Part shown: piece by piece, positions 16,849 through 25,825 of the stretch
Position numbering within the stretch: the stretch's first letter is position 1
Layout of the letters: each line of letters begins with the position of its first letter
Assembly (NCBI GenBank): GCA_903852495.1
Contig: CAINRC010000077.1
Coordinates: 1-33,133 of the forward strand
DNA: 33,133 nucleotides
Source of the DNA: an uncultured Geobacteraceae bacterium
GTDB taxonomy: Bacteria; Desulfobacterota; Desulfuromonadia; Geobacterales; Pseudopelobacteraceae
Direction of reading: 5' to 3'
Made by a program: the position numbers and the translations under genes
The notes under the pieces: model-generated
The model's database searches: none
Told to the model about the DNA's origin: nothing
The model's input: the letters and a program-made list of their open reading frames with translations, nothing else

Positions 16849-18290
16849 CTCGGGATATTGGGCAGTTCCAGCTTGGCCATCTGCTGAACCATCCGCACTA
16901 CCTGGCAACTGTAGCCAAATTCATTGTCGTACCATACATACAGGACGCACCGGTTCCCTTCGGCAATTGTCGCCAGTGAATCAACCACACCGGCACTGCG
17001 CGAACCGACAAAGTCGCTTGATACGACCTCCGGTGAGTTCGTGTAATCGATCTGGTTCTGCAGCGATGAATTAAGTGACATATCGCGCAGGTAACTGTTC
17101 AAACCGGCTACATCAACCGGCTGTGTCAGCTCCAGGTTGAGAATGGCCAGCGACACATTCGGGGTCGGTACGCGGATGGCGTTACCGGTCAGCTTGCCGG
17201 CCAGCTCCGGCACAACCTTGGCAACAGCCTTGGCAGCACCTGTTTCGGTGATAACCATGTTCAGCGGGGCACTGCGGCCGCGCCGGGATGCTTTGTGGTA
17301 GTTGTCGATCAGGTTCTGGTCGTTGGTATAGGAATGGCAGGTCTCTACATGACCATGCACGATTCCGAAACGATCGTTGACCGCTTTCAGCACCGGCACA
17401 ATCGCGTTGGTGGTACAGCTGGCCGCCGAGAAGATGAGTTCCTCATCCGTGATCAGCTCGTCATTGATACCGGCTACCACATTGGGAATATCCCCTTTGC
17501 CGGGAGCGGTGAGAACAACTTTGGAGATTCCCTTGGCTTTCAGGTGTTTCCCCAATCCCTCGCGGTCGCGCCACTTTCCGGTATTGTCGATGAGGATGGC
17601 GTTATTGATGCCGTACTGGGTATAGTCAATGTCCTCGGGAGCATCGGCATAAATAATGCGGATCATGTTGCCGTTGGCAATGATGGCATTTTCTTCCTCA
17701 TCAATCGTAATAATACCGTTGAAATGGCCATGAACCGAGTCACGACGCAGCAGACTGGCACGCTTGAGAAGATCATCCGCGCCCCCCTTCCGCACAACCG
17801 CCGCCCTGATACGCAGTTTTTCGCCGCTCCCCGCCTTCTCCACCAGAATACGGGCCAGCAAACGGCCGATACGACCAAAACCGTACAGCACGATGTCCTG
17901 CGGTTCCGGGCGCAGCGCGCTGCGGCCGGTATTTATGCTGGACAGTTCCTGAAGGATAAAATCATCAACCGCAACCGAACCGTTCAAACTCTTGTACTTG
18001 ACAATCAGTTTGCCCATATCCACTCTGGCCGGGGCAAGTTCAAGTTTTGACATCGCTTCGATCATCGGCAGGGTTTCCGTTACGGAAAGCTCTTCATCAA
18101 TTATAAGCCGGGCGAACCGGTGGGCTTTAAGAATATCGATCACCGAACAGTGCACCAGGGGACGGCCGTACACAGCCGGCACAACATTATTTTCACGGTA
18201 CATTCTCCCGATAATCGGAAGCATCTGCTCGGCGCAATCTTCCTGAACCTTCCAGTCCTGAAGATACACTTCCTGTTTTTCTGAACTCAT
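16845..18290 (-). CDS. gap: Glyceraldehyde-3-phosphate dehydrogenase, long N-terminally extended form
   Basis: Oxidises glyceraldehyde-3-phosphate to 1,3-bisphosphoglycerate, or runs in reverse for gluconeogenesis. The 481-residue protein is about 150 residues longer than a standard GAPDH. A helical N-terminal domain (about 1-130) precedes the NAD-binding fold that opens with YGFGRIGRLLA (136-146). The catalytic cysteine is in FSAASCTTNAIVPVLK (C292), and the C-terminal part contains WYDNEFGYS. This architecture matches the long GAPDH group known from Pseudomonas and related bacteria. The start at 18290 is set by GGGAGGAG; the upstream ATG at 18332 lacks one. It lies 75 bases after the ferredoxin/small-subunit gene with no terminator between, so it may be the last gene of the Ehr transcript. 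Confidence 0.92.
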   Translation of the reverse strand: MSSEKQEVYLQDWKVQEDCAEQMLPIIGRMYRENNVVPAVYGRPLVHCSVIDILKAHRFARLIIDEELSVTETLPMIEAMSKLELAPARVDMGKLIVKYKSLNGSVAVDDFILQELSSINTGRSALRPEPQDIVLYGFGRIGRLLARILVEKAGSGEKLRIRAAVVRKGGADDLLKRASLLRRDSVHGHFNGIITIDEEENAIIANGNMIRIIYADAPEDIDYTQYGINNAILIDNTGKWRDREGLGKHLKAKGISKVVLTAPGKGDIPNVVAGINDELITDEELIFSAASCTTNAIVPVLKAVNDRFGIVHGHVETCHSYTNDQNLIDNYHKASRRGRSAPLNMVITETGAAKAVAKVVPELAGKLTGNAIRVPTPNVSLAILNLELTQPVDVAGLNSYLRDMSLNSSLQNQIDYTNSPEVVSSDFVGSRSAGVVDSLATIAEGNRCVLYVWYDNEFGYSCQVVRMVQQMAKLELPNIPS

Positions 18291-18365
18291 GATTCTCTCC
18301 TCCCATCCGTAAGATTTTTCCACACACAACAAAGTCGCTGATACTCCAGCGAACCAGTAGTTTTG

Positions 18366-19124
18366 TTACTTCACGCGCCCCACCAGACGCAACAGGCCGT
18401 CTAAAATTGTCAGCGGGCTGGGTGGGCAGCCGGGAATATACAGATCCACCGGCACTAATCCGTCTGCACCGTTATGGACTTCGGCGTGGTCCTTGAACGG
18501 GCCGCCGCTAATGGCGCAGGCACCGGCAACAATAACCAGTTTCGGCTCCGGGATCGCTGCATAGGTTGCCAGCAGCGCTTCACGCATATTTTCACTGACC
18601 GGACCGGTGACATACATACCGTCGGCATGGCGCGGACTGGCAACAAACTGGATACCGAAGCGCCCCAGATCCCAGCCGATTGTGGAGAGCACATTGGTAT
18701 CCGCCTCACAGGCGTTGCAGCCGCCGGCGCTGACCTCACGCAGTTTGAGTGAACGTCCGAACAGGCGGAGCAGTTTCCCCTCCAGCGCCTGAGCCGGCAC
18801 GTACTGCTGACCGGCGGTCACCGTCAGCCCTTCACGGCTGCGGCTTGACAAACGGGCATCAGTGGAAAAGGTCACCGCATCATGGGGACACGCAGCGGCG
18901 CAGTCGCCGCAGAACAGACAGTTCCCCATATCCAGCGTCAGCGGCCCCGAAGCGGAGATCGCACCGTAGGGACAGGCTGCGGCACAGGCACGGCACCCGG
19001 CCTCACAGCGTGAAGTATCCAGTTGCGGCAGCCCCCGGAATCGCGGCGGGAGCGGCTGCGGCGCATCGGGATACGCCATGGTGCGGTGCCCTTGGCGGAA
19101 ACGGGCAAGAATGGCTTTCAGCAT
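18366..19124 (-). CDS. Ehr complex small subunit fused to a 2x[4Fe-4S] ferredoxin domain
   Basis: Electron-transfer subunit of the hydrogenase-4/complex I-like complex. The 252-residue protein joins two parts that are separate proteins in Hyf/Hyc. Residues 36-88 form a ferredoxin with C40, C44, C47, C51 and C69, C72, C75, C79, each series ending CP. The first series has a C-x3-C spacing instead of the usual C-x2-C. Residues 125-252 form a NuoB/[NiFe] small-subunit-like domain with GGCNACE (C136, C139), GACAISGG (C203) and PGCPPSP (C233), a complete proximal [4Fe-4S] site. GGAG lies 5 bases before the ATG. It follows the large subunit by 12 bases. The intact clusters imply real electron flow despite the missing NiFe centre. 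Confidence 0.93.
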   Translation of the reverse strand: MLKAILARFRQGHRTMAYPDAPQPLPPRFRGLPQLDTSRCEAGCRACAAACPYGAISASGPLTLDMGNCLFCGDCAAACPHDAVTFSTDARLSSRSREGLTVTAGQQYVPAQALEGKLLRLFGRSLKLREVSAGGCNACEADTNVLSTIGWDLGRFGIQFVASPRHADGMYVTGPVSENMREALLATYAAIPEPKLVIVAGACAISGGPFKDHAEVHNGADGLVPVDLYIPGCPPSPLTILDGLLRLVGRVK

Positions 19125-19136
19125 ACGAACTCCAGT

Positions 19137-20657
19137 TTACAGATCAAATCCGCAATAAGAGAGATTAAAGCTCTTGTTGCAGAGCGGAAAGTCGGAAATC
19201 TGCTGGTCACGCAGGGCAAGCCCCAGCCCGTTCCAGTTATGAAATGACGGGTCGACAATCTTGTAGCGTTCAAAACGACCCCGGTCATCGGTCAGGGCCA
19301 CATGGCAGATTTCGCCGCGCCACCCCTCGGTCAGGGCCACAGCGCAGCTGTCAGAGGCAACCCCCTTCGGTTGATTGAGACAACCGCCGCGCGGCAGGTG
19401 ACGTATCTGCTCATCGATAAAGTCCATCGAGCGCTCCGCCTCAAGCCAGCGGAGCAGAGTACGTGCGGCAACATCACAGGTGGAGGTGGTGATAACCGGT
19501 ATCTGACTCATGCGGAATATGCCGAACGGATGATCGCGCCGCACATCGCGGTTCAGACCGCACGCCCTGGCAGCCGGACCGACCAGTCCGATCTCGCGGG
19601 CATCTGTCTCCGACACGATCCCGATATCTTCCAGTCGTGCCATTACCGAAGGGGTATTCCAGAGCAGAGCGACCGCGCCGGCAAGATCTTCCCGAGCTGC
19701 CTGCAGCCGTGTGTACAGTTCATCGGCAATCGCCTGGTCACAGTCATAGCCGATCCCCCCCGGTTTGAGCAGACCTCGGCCAAAACGACTGCCGCAGATC
19801 AATGCGGTCATGTTGAGGAAATCCCCCCGGATCCGCCCGCAAAACGAGGCGGTCGGCAGATATCCCACATCACCGGCAATGGCACCAAGATCCCCCGTGT
19901 GATTGGCCAGACGCTCCAGCTCCAGTGCGATACCCCGTACCGTTTCGGCACGCGGTGACGCAAAAATGCCCCCCAGCGTTTCCATGATCATGCAGTGAGC
20001 CTGACCGTGACCGATTGTGGTATCCCCGGCTATTGTTTCCATCTGATGCATGGTGCGGGGCGTCGGGCCGCCGATCAGCGCGCGTTCGATGCCGCGATGC
20101 TGGAAGCCGAGCGCGATTTCAAGATGAAACACCTCTTCACCGTGGCACTGGAAGCGAAAGTGCCCCGGTTCGATAATGCCCGCATGAACCGGCCCGACCG
20201 CGACCTCATGCACCTCATCGCCTTCCACACGGTAAAAGTCCATTACGGCAGGCAGAAGACCGCCGCCGTCAGTATCCTTCCAGAACCCCTCGCCGTCGCA
20301 GAGCGGCTTTTGAAAGCGAACCGGCTTGAACCAGGGATGCCCTTCCGGACGGACCAGACACTGCTCGGCAATTTCCCGTTCAAACAGGTGCAGCTGCGGA
20401 CAGACGGAGGCCAGAGACGGGAACGAGCGTCCGACGACCGTGGACACGATGCCGAGAGTGCCGCTCCCGGCCCGGTCTGACATGACGCAGTACAGCGTCG
20501 CCCCGGCGGAATTCGGCACACCGAAATAGGAGCAGGCCCGCCATCCGGCGGTAATGGAATCCAGTATCCCTTGAAAAAACGTATCGTTATCCGGCTGCGG
20601 TATTTCACTGCGCAGAAACGAGGCACCGTTATGGAAGGTCTTCATGCGAAAACTCAT
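19137..20657 (-). CDS. Ehr complex large subunit, NuoC/NuoD (HycE/HyfG)-like without Ni ligands
   Basis: Catalytic-position subunit of the complex, 506 residues. About 1-150 resembles the 30-kDa (NuoC) domain; the rest resembles NuoD and the group 4 [NiFe] hydrogenase large subunit, with HLEIALGFQHRGIERAL. Group 4 hydrogenases bind nickel with CGIC and DPCxxC. Here the matching positions read AGDT (A210, T213) and DPSFHN (S471, N474), so all four cysteines are lost. The protein ends in SFNLSYCGFDL and has no cleavable hydrogenase C-terminal tail. It therefore should not make or use H2. Known relatives are the Ehr complexes, whose substrate is unresolved. GGAGGT lies 6 bases before the ATG; the start overlaps the preceding stop (ATGA). 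Confidence 0.92.
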   Translation of the reverse strand: MSFRMKTFHNGASFLRSEIPQPDNDTFFQGILDSITAGWRACSYFGVPNSAGATLYCVMSDRAGSGTLGIVSTVVGRSFPSLASVCPQLHLFEREIAEQCLVRPEGHPWFKPVRFQKPLCDGEGFWKDTDGGGLLPAVMDFYRVEGDEVHEVAVGPVHAGIIEPGHFRFQCHGEEVFHLEIALGFQHRGIERALIGGPTPRTMHQMETIAGDTTIGHGQAHCMIMETLGGIFASPRAETVRGIALELERLANHTGDLGAIAGDVGYLPTASFCGRIRGDFLNMTALICGSRFGRGLLKPGGIGYDCDQAIADELYTRLQAAREDLAGAVALLWNTPSVMARLEDIGIVSETDAREIGLVGPAARACGLNRDVRRDHPFGIFRMSQIPVITTSTCDVAARTLLRWLEAERSMDFIDEQIRHLPRGGCLNQPKGVASDSCAVALTEGWRGEICHVALTDDRGRFERYKIVDPSFHNWNGLGLALRDQQISDFPLCNKSFNLSYCGFDL

Positions 20658-22093
20658 TGCCGCACCTCCAATAGCGCCGTAGCTTCATTCAGCAGATCCA
20701 TCAGCGGTGCCGGAATCCATACCCCCAGCACAAACACCAGCAGCAGAAGGACCAGCGGCGGCCCGACCGTCAGGAGTGAGTCGCGGTATGAAGTTGTTTC
20801 GCTGTCGGCCGGCACGTCCCCCATAACCATGGGCAGAACGGTCAGCGCCATACCGATGAAAATGATCGTCAGGGAGATCAGGAAGATCGCGCCGATCAGC
20901 ATACGCCCCTGGGTAAAGGCGCTGCTGATAATGGTAAACTCACTGATGAACGGTGCAAACGGAGGGGAGCCGGTAATGGCGATGAAACCGGCCAGAAACA
21001 GTCCTCCCGACCAGGGGAGACGCCGCAGGGCACCCCGCACATGGTCAGTGTTTTTGCTGTTGTAGGAGCGATGGATATTGCCGGACGAAAGAAAGAGAAC
21101 CCCTTTGGACAAACCGTTGGCAAGAATATGGAACAGTGCGCCAAAAATCGCCTTCCCCCCAAGGCCGAGCGCCACCGCCATGATGCCCACATGCTCAACA
21201 CTGGAATAGGCCAGCATCCGCTTGAAGTCGGTCTGACGCGCCATGAATATCGCCGCAATAATCATGGATATCAGACCCATAACGATCAGAGCGTTCTGAT
21301 AAAATACAATTTCATTGGTGGCCAGACTGAGCTGGTAAACCCGGAGCAGTGCCAGGAACGCGAGATTGACCAATCCCCCCGACAGCAGGGCACCGACCAG
21401 ACCGGGCGCCTCACCGTAGGCATCCGGTTTCCAGGTATGGAGCGGTGCGAGGCCGACCTTTGTACCGAAGCCGACCAGCAGGAAGACAACCGCCGCGTGA
21501 ACCCAGCCGGAGGAGAGCTTGCCGGCATACCGCATGAGGTCATCCAGCAGCAGCGACGGTTCCACCTTGGCGACAATTGTGGCATACGCCAGAAAGTAAA
21601 GTCCGATCAGGGCCAGAGCAACGCCAACCGAGCAGATGAGCAGATATTTCCAGGTCGCCTCAATGGAGCGGGCGTTCCGGTTAAAGTAGATCAGCGGGGC
21701 CATGGAGATGGTCGTTGTTTCAAGCGCCACCCACATAAGTCCCAGATGGTGGGTGATGGTGACCAGGGAAGCGGCCGCCAGACAGATAAGCAGGCCGACA
21801 CAGAGCATACGGTTGGAGCGTTCCCGGCGGTAATTAAGGTAGCCGATGGAGTAGATGGCACAGGCTAAAAACAGCAAGCTGGTGCTGAGAAGAACAATTT
21901 TCCCGAGGGCATCCAGGTGGAACCAGCCTCCCGGAGATTCGGGTGGGGTAATGACCAGCATCCGGACGGTAATCGCCATATGCCCGCACGCAAAAAGCGA
22001 CAGCACCTTGGGACGCATCCGGTCAAAGGGGATCAGCCAGGTCGCAGCGGCTCCGATAAGCGGCAGTATGATCAGGGCAGCGTAAAAAAACAT
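20654..22093 (-). CDS. HyfF-like antiporter-type membrane subunit (NuoN/MrpD family)
   Basis: Proton- or ion-translocating membrane subunit of the Ehr complex. The 479-residue protein is hydrophobic throughout, with roughly 13-14 predicted membrane helices. It keeps the charged residues typical of this family: a Glu in LMWVALETTTIS, a Lys in GFGTKVGLAPLHTW, and FKRMLAYSSVEHVGIMAVALG with Lys, His and Glu. The PLHTWKPDAYGEAP segment is closest to HyfF proteins. GAGGAG precedes the ATG. It begins 4 bases after the HyfE-like gene and overlaps the large-subunit start by ATGA, so stoichiometric co-translation is likely. Confidence 0.92.
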   Translation of the reverse strand: MFFYAALIILPLIGAAATWLIPFDRMRPKVLSLFACGHMAITVRMLVITPPESPGGWFHLDALGKIVLLSTSLLFLACAIYSIGYLNYRRERSNRMLCVGLLICLAAASLVTITHHLGLMWVALETTTISMAPLIYFNRNARSIEATWKYLLICSVGVALALIGLYFLAYATIVAKVEPSLLLDDLMRYAGKLSSGWVHAAVVFLLVGFGTKVGLAPLHTWKPDAYGEAPGLVGALLSGGLVNLAFLALLRVYQLSLATNEIVFYQNALIVMGLISMIIAAIFMARQTDFKRMLAYSSVEHVGIMAVALGLGGKAIFGALFHILANGLSKGVLFLSSGNIHRSYNSKNTDHVRGALRRLPWSGGLFLAGFIAITGSPPFAPFISEFTIISSAFTQGRMLIGAIFLISLTIIFIGMALTVLPMVMGDVPADSETTSYRDSLLTVGPPLVLLLLVFVLGVWIPAPLMDLLNEATALLEVRQ

Positions 22094-22097
22094 GAAT

Positions 22098-22739
22098 CTA
22101 CTCCTCTTTCAGAGAGGTCAGAAGTGATGTATCAAGGGATGAAAATTCACGGCTGATCTGGTTGATAACAATCCCCATGACGAAGGTGCCGACCAGCAGG
22201 TCGAGCAGTGCACCGGCTTCAACCATGACCGGCATCGCTTCCGCCAGCAGCAGGCCGAAAATGAATATGCCGTTCTCCATGACAAGATAGCCGATAACCT
22301 GGGAAATCGCCTTGCGGCGCGTCGTTAAAACAAGAAAGCCGGTCATGAGCGTGGCGATGGAAGCCGGCACAAACATATAATTCTGGTGCACCGGAAGCAT
22401 CGGAAGACTGCCGGCAAAACCAAAAGAAAGAGCCGTAAACAGAGCGCCGAGGAGCAGCGTCGGGACATAGCCCAGGAACGGTTCAACTTCTCGCTTGATC
22501 TCGGCAGAACGGACGGCCCGTCCGAGCAGCAGCGGTATGACAAAGCCTTTGACCGCAATTATGACAATCGTGATTGCCACCAGATGCCAGGAAAACGGAT
22601 GGAGCAAGCCGGGCAGAATACCGAGGATAACCCCCTGCACCGCCACCGCACGGATAGAAAAAATAAGACGGCTGGTGCCGAGCGAAATAAAATTGATCAG
22701 CAGAACCAGAACAAGAAATTGATCAGCCAGTGAAATCAT
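22098..22739 (-). CDS. HyfE-like membrane subunit
   Basis: Small integral membrane protein of hydrogenase-4-type complexes, 213 residues with about 6-7 predicted helices. Family-like features are the N-terminal helix ADQFLVLVLLINFISLG, the charged cytoplasmic loop RAVRSAEIKREVEPFLGY, and the QVIGYLVMENGIFIFGLLLA segment, which resembles NuoK-type helices carrying a membrane Glu. The frame is open upstream to 22853, but that extension is hydrophilic, overlaps the NuoH-like gene, and lacks homology. I use the ATG at 22739, preceded by AGGTGA and 4 bases after the upstream stop. It probably takes the place of NuoJ/NuoK in the ion path. Confidence 0.9.
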   Translation of the reverse strand: MISLADQFLVLVLLINFISLGTSRLIFSIRAVAVQGVILGILPGLLHPFSWHLVAITIVIIAVKGFVIPLLLGRAVRSAEIKREVEPFLGYVPTLLLGALFTALSFGFAGSLPMLPVHQNYMFVPASIATLMTGFLVLTTRRKAISQVIGYLVMENGIFIFGLLLAEAMPVMVEAGALLDLLVGTFVMGIVINQISREFSSLDTSLLTSLKEE

Positions 22740-22743
22740 TGCA

Positions 22744-23652
22744 TCACCTGATGACGAGCAGAGTTGAGAATGCCGCCAGTATCGTCGCGGCAACCAGCAG
22801 TTGCGGGACGCGAACAAGACGGAGTCGGGCCATAACCGATTCGACGATTCCAATCAGAACCGCAAGAAGCAGCATGGAAACTATGAAGATTCCCCAGTCC
22901 GGAATTGGGTTGCCGGTGGCAAACGGCAGCGCCAGCTGGATGAAAAAGGCTCCCAGCACGAACAGCTTGAGGCTGGCGGCATACTGGATGATGCCGAACG
23001 CCGGACCGCTGTGATCAAGCACCATGACTTCATGAATCATGGTCAGCTCCAGATGGGTATTCGGATCGTCAAACGGGATACGGCAGTTTTCGGCCAGCAG
23101 CACGATGAACATCCCGCCAATGAGGAGCAGCAGTGACGCCCCTGCATACAGCCACGCCCCGCCGCTCACATTGGACAGCATCCCGGTCAGAGAATAGGAC
23201 CCGGACAGACGTGACAGTGTGATCAGGGCAAAAAAGAGCGTCGGTTCAGCCAGGCAGGAGTAGGTCGCCTCCCGGGCGGAGCCCATTCCTTCAAAACTGG
23301 AACCGGTGTCAAGAGCAGCGGCCATGGTGAAAAAACGCCCCAGGGCAAACAGATAGGCATACAGGATCATGTCGCCGTCAAACGAGATCGGCGATGGGTG
23401 CGCCCCGAAGGGAACCAGCAGTGCAGCGACCGCTGCGGTGGCCAGGGCGACGATCGGGCCGGCGCGAAACACCCAGCTGGTTGTCGTACTGAAAACCGTC
23501 CCCTTCTGCAGCAGCCGGATGATGTCGTAATACGGCTGCAAAAAGGGCGCGCCGACTCTTCCCGCAAACGCCGCCTTGGTTTTGCCGATGACACCCAGCA
23601 GCAGCGGCGGCATGACGAGCGCCAGGAAAATATGAATGATACTGTTCGTCAT
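22744..23652 (-). CDS. NuoH/HycD/HyfC-like membrane anchor subunit
   Basis: Membrane subunit that links the peripheral redox arm to the ion-pumping arm. The 302-residue protein has about 8 hydrophobic helices. Family motifs include the N-terminal GVIGKTKAAFAGRVGAPFLQ, PYYDIIRLLQKG, and the acidic loop ENCRIPFDDPNTHLELTMIHE, which is typical of HycD/HyfC and corresponds to the quinone-side loop of NuoH in complex I. GGAG precedes the ATG at 23652. It follows the first antiporter gene by 61 bases. Confidence 0.94.
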   Translation of the reverse strand: MTNSIIHIFLALVMPPLLLGVIGKTKAAFAGRVGAPFLQPYYDIIRLLQKGTVFSTTTSWVFRAGPIVALATAAVAALLVPFGAHPSPISFDGDMILYAYLFALGRFFTMAAALDTGSSFEGMGSAREATYSCLAEPTLFFALITLSRLSGSYSLTGMLSNVSGGAWLYAGASLLLLIGGMFIVLLAENCRIPFDDPNTHLELTMIHEVMVLDHSGPAFGIIQYAASLKLFVLGAFFIQLALPFATGNPIPDWGIFIVSMLLLAVLIGIVESVMARLRLVRVPQLLVAATILAAFSTLLVIR

Positions 23653-23713
23653 GGTAACTCCATACCCGGATACACAGGATTTGGTACGTTCATAAAACAG
23701 ATTCCGGTGGACG

Positions 23714-25714
23714 TCAATGCGCCCACAGCATCAGAATAAACAGGGTGGCAAAGATATACACCATATACACGTGCATCTGGCCATGCTGCAACCGCCTCAA
23801 AAAAGCAAACGACAAGCCGGCCAGACTGAACAGCGGCGCAACGACCCGCTCCAGAAGCGTCTCCGTCGGCTGGTCACTGCAGCTGGACTCTCCGGGGAAA
23901 AGACCGGACAGTGTGGGGCGCTCGACCCGCTGGCGCATGATACCATCGAAGACAGAAACCGCAAGCTCGGAAAACGACGACCCGCCGTACTGCATACGCG
24001 CCGTTCCGCGCAGGTAGCCGCATCCCCAGGTTGATGTCGATGACACCGGCGCTTTACCCAGGCGCCACCGCCAGAGTAGCGCCACCACGGCGGCAACGGT
24101 CAGCAGCAGCACAGCGGCCAGCGAAAGTTTACCCAGTAGTGCGCCGTACTCCGCCGGTATTGTGTCCAGAGATAACTGAGGGAAAAAGGACGCCACTGCC
24201 GGTGTCACCAGTCGAAGCACCAACTGCGGAACAACCCCGATCAGAAGACAGAGCGCACCGAAAAAAGCCATGGGCACCAGCATCGTCCATCCCGCTTCGT
24301 GCGGGTGAGCAGCGCCAGGACTACGGGGTGTGCCGAGGAACACCGAACTGTACAACTTGGTAAAGGCGATAACGGCAAGTCCGCCGACCAGCGCCAGTAC
24401 CGGAGCAAGAAACACCAGATACACCAGCGTGTCAGCCTTGAACTGGAGGAAAAAACTGAGGTACAGGAGAAATTCCCCGACAAAGCCGTTCAGAGGGGGG
24501 ATACCGCAGATTGCAACCGAACCGATCAAAACGAGCAGAGCCACCCGGGGCATCCCTTTGCCAAGCCCGCCCATCTGGTTCATCTCACGCGTACCGACGG
24601 CATGGATTATGGCACCGGAGCCGAGAAACAGCAGCGGCTTGAAAAAACTGTGGTTGAGAATATGGATCAGGGCGCCGGCCATGCCGAGATACATCAGTAC
24701 GGGGAGGTTACTTGACATTCCCATCAGGGCAACACCGAGGCCGGTGGTGATGATACCGATGTTCTCGATGCTGCTGCAGGCAAGCAGGCGTTTCAGGTCG
24801 CGCTGGGCCACGGCGAACGTGATTCCGAGCAGCGCCGAGGTAAGCCCGCTCAGGGTAAGGATGATCCCCCAAACCAGCGGCGGGTCATGAAAACAGGTCA
24901 GGGTGCGGAAAATGCCGTACAGCCCCATCTTCAGCATGACACCGGACATGAGCGCCGAAACGTGACTGGGGGCGTTGGCGTGGGCCGAAGGGAGCCAGAG
25001 GTGGAGCGGCATAATGCCGGCTTTGGCACCGAACCCGATAAACGCCGCCAGTGCGATCAGTGTGGTATGGGGAGCCAGCGCTGAAAGCGAACCGGCAGCC
25101 GGAATCAGGAACGAACCGGTGGCGGCCGCCAGCAATGAAAAATAGACAACCAGCGCCGCCGTGCCGGCGTGGGTGGCAATGAGGTACACGATTCCGGCGC
25201 GCCGCACATCCTCCCGGTCATGTTCCGTCACAAGCAGGAAGTAAGCGGAAAGTGCCATAACTTCCCACACCATGATAAAAAATACGCCGTTGCGGGCAAC
25301 GAGAAGGATAGCCATGGAGGACGCCAGCAGGCCGTAGAAAAAGGTCAGCCAGGGCTCTGTGGTGCGATGCACCGCCGCCGGCCAGTAGCCGACCGCAAAA
25401 AGAGAACCGGCGGCAGATACCAGAAAAACCGGGATGAGAAAAAACGCGGAAAGGGGATCAATGACGAGTTCACAGGGGCCGAACGGCAGGCCCCACTCAA
25501 GAACATAGGTGGTGGTTGTCCGGCTGAAAAGGAGCAAAAGGGAAGCGGGTACACCGGCAAAAGCGGCCAGAATGGTCGCTATCGCAGAAAAAATCTGGCC
25601 GGAACCCGGTTTATTTTGAAGGAACAGGCCGGGAATACCGGCAGAACCGATGACAAGCGCGGCGCAGAGTGCCACGAGCGCAGGGTCACAGGCGCCCTGC
25701 AGTACAGAATACAT
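23714..25714 (-). CDS. HyfB/NuoL-like antiporter subunit, copy 1 (proximal to the complex)
   Basis: Large ion-translocating subunit, 666 residues, with about 16 predicted helices. It keeps the membrane Glu of FIMVWEVMALSAYFLLV, the Lys and His of GFGAKAGIMPLHLWLPSA, and HANAPSHVSALMSGVMLKMG. It ends in the HyfB-type tail with STWGCGYLRGTARMQYGGSS and a final membrane helix. AAGGAG lies 8-9 bases before the ATG. It is clearly paralogous to the gene at 26460-28469, over the whole length. A 111-base gap separates it from the carbonic anhydrase and may hold an internal promoter. Confidence 0.94.
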   Translation of the reverse strand: MYSVLQGACDPALVALCAALVIGSAGIPGLFLQNKPGSGQIFSAIATILAAFAGVPASLLLLFSRTTTTYVLEWGLPFGPCELVIDPLSAFFLIPVFLVSAAGSLFAVGYWPAAVHRTTEPWLTFFYGLLASSMAILLVARNGVFFIMVWEVMALSAYFLLVTEHDREDVRRAGIVYLIATHAGTAALVVYFSLLAAATGSFLIPAAGSLSALAPHTTLIALAAFIGFGAKAGIMPLHLWLPSAHANAPSHVSALMSGVMLKMGLYGIFRTLTCFHDPPLVWGIILTLSGLTSALLGITFAVAQRDLKRLLACSSIENIGIITTGLGVALMGMSSNLPVLMYLGMAGALIHILNHSFFKPLLFLGSGAIIHAVGTREMNQMGGLGKGMPRVALLVLIGSVAICGIPPLNGFVGEFLLYLSFFLQFKADTLVYLVFLAPVLALVGGLAVIAFTKLYSSVFLGTPRSPGAAHPHEAGWTMLVPMAFFGALCLLIGVVPQLVLRLVTPAVASFFPQLSLDTIPAEYGALLGKLSLAAVLLLTVAAVVALLWRWRLGKAPVSSTSTWGCGYLRGTARMQYGGSSFSELAVSVFDGIMRQRVERPTLSGLFPGESSCSDQPTETLLERVVAPLFSLAGLSFAFLRRLQHGQMHVYMVYIFATLFILMLWAH

Positions 25715-25779
25715 AACAGAAAACTCCTTGGCAAAGATCTGAGCAGGGGATGTGCTGTCTCCCCTTCAGCGGCAGGTGA

Positions 25780-25808
25780 ATAGTGACTCGGATACGTATA
25801 CGTGTCAA
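25780..25808 (-). promoter_or_regulatory. Possible internal promoter with palindromic spacer before HyfB copy 1
   Basis: Read on the minus strand: a perfect TTGACA, a 17-base spacer, then CACTAT, a weak -10. The perfect palindrome ACGTATACGT (25794-25803) fills most of the spacer and touches the -35, as an operator might. It would let the last part of the cluster be expressed apart from the carbonic anhydrase. Confidence 0.35.
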
Positions 25809-25825
25809 TAAAAAACAGGTTCCGG

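Noticed and set aside
17295-18050. A 251-codon open frame on the plus strand
   Set aside because: It is antisense to the GAPDH gene, with no recognisable motif.
21041-21868. A 275-codon plus-strand frame rich in Gln, Asp and Arg
   Set aside because: It is the mirror of membrane helices in the HyfF-like gene; such polar antisense frames recur over all the hydrophobic genes here.
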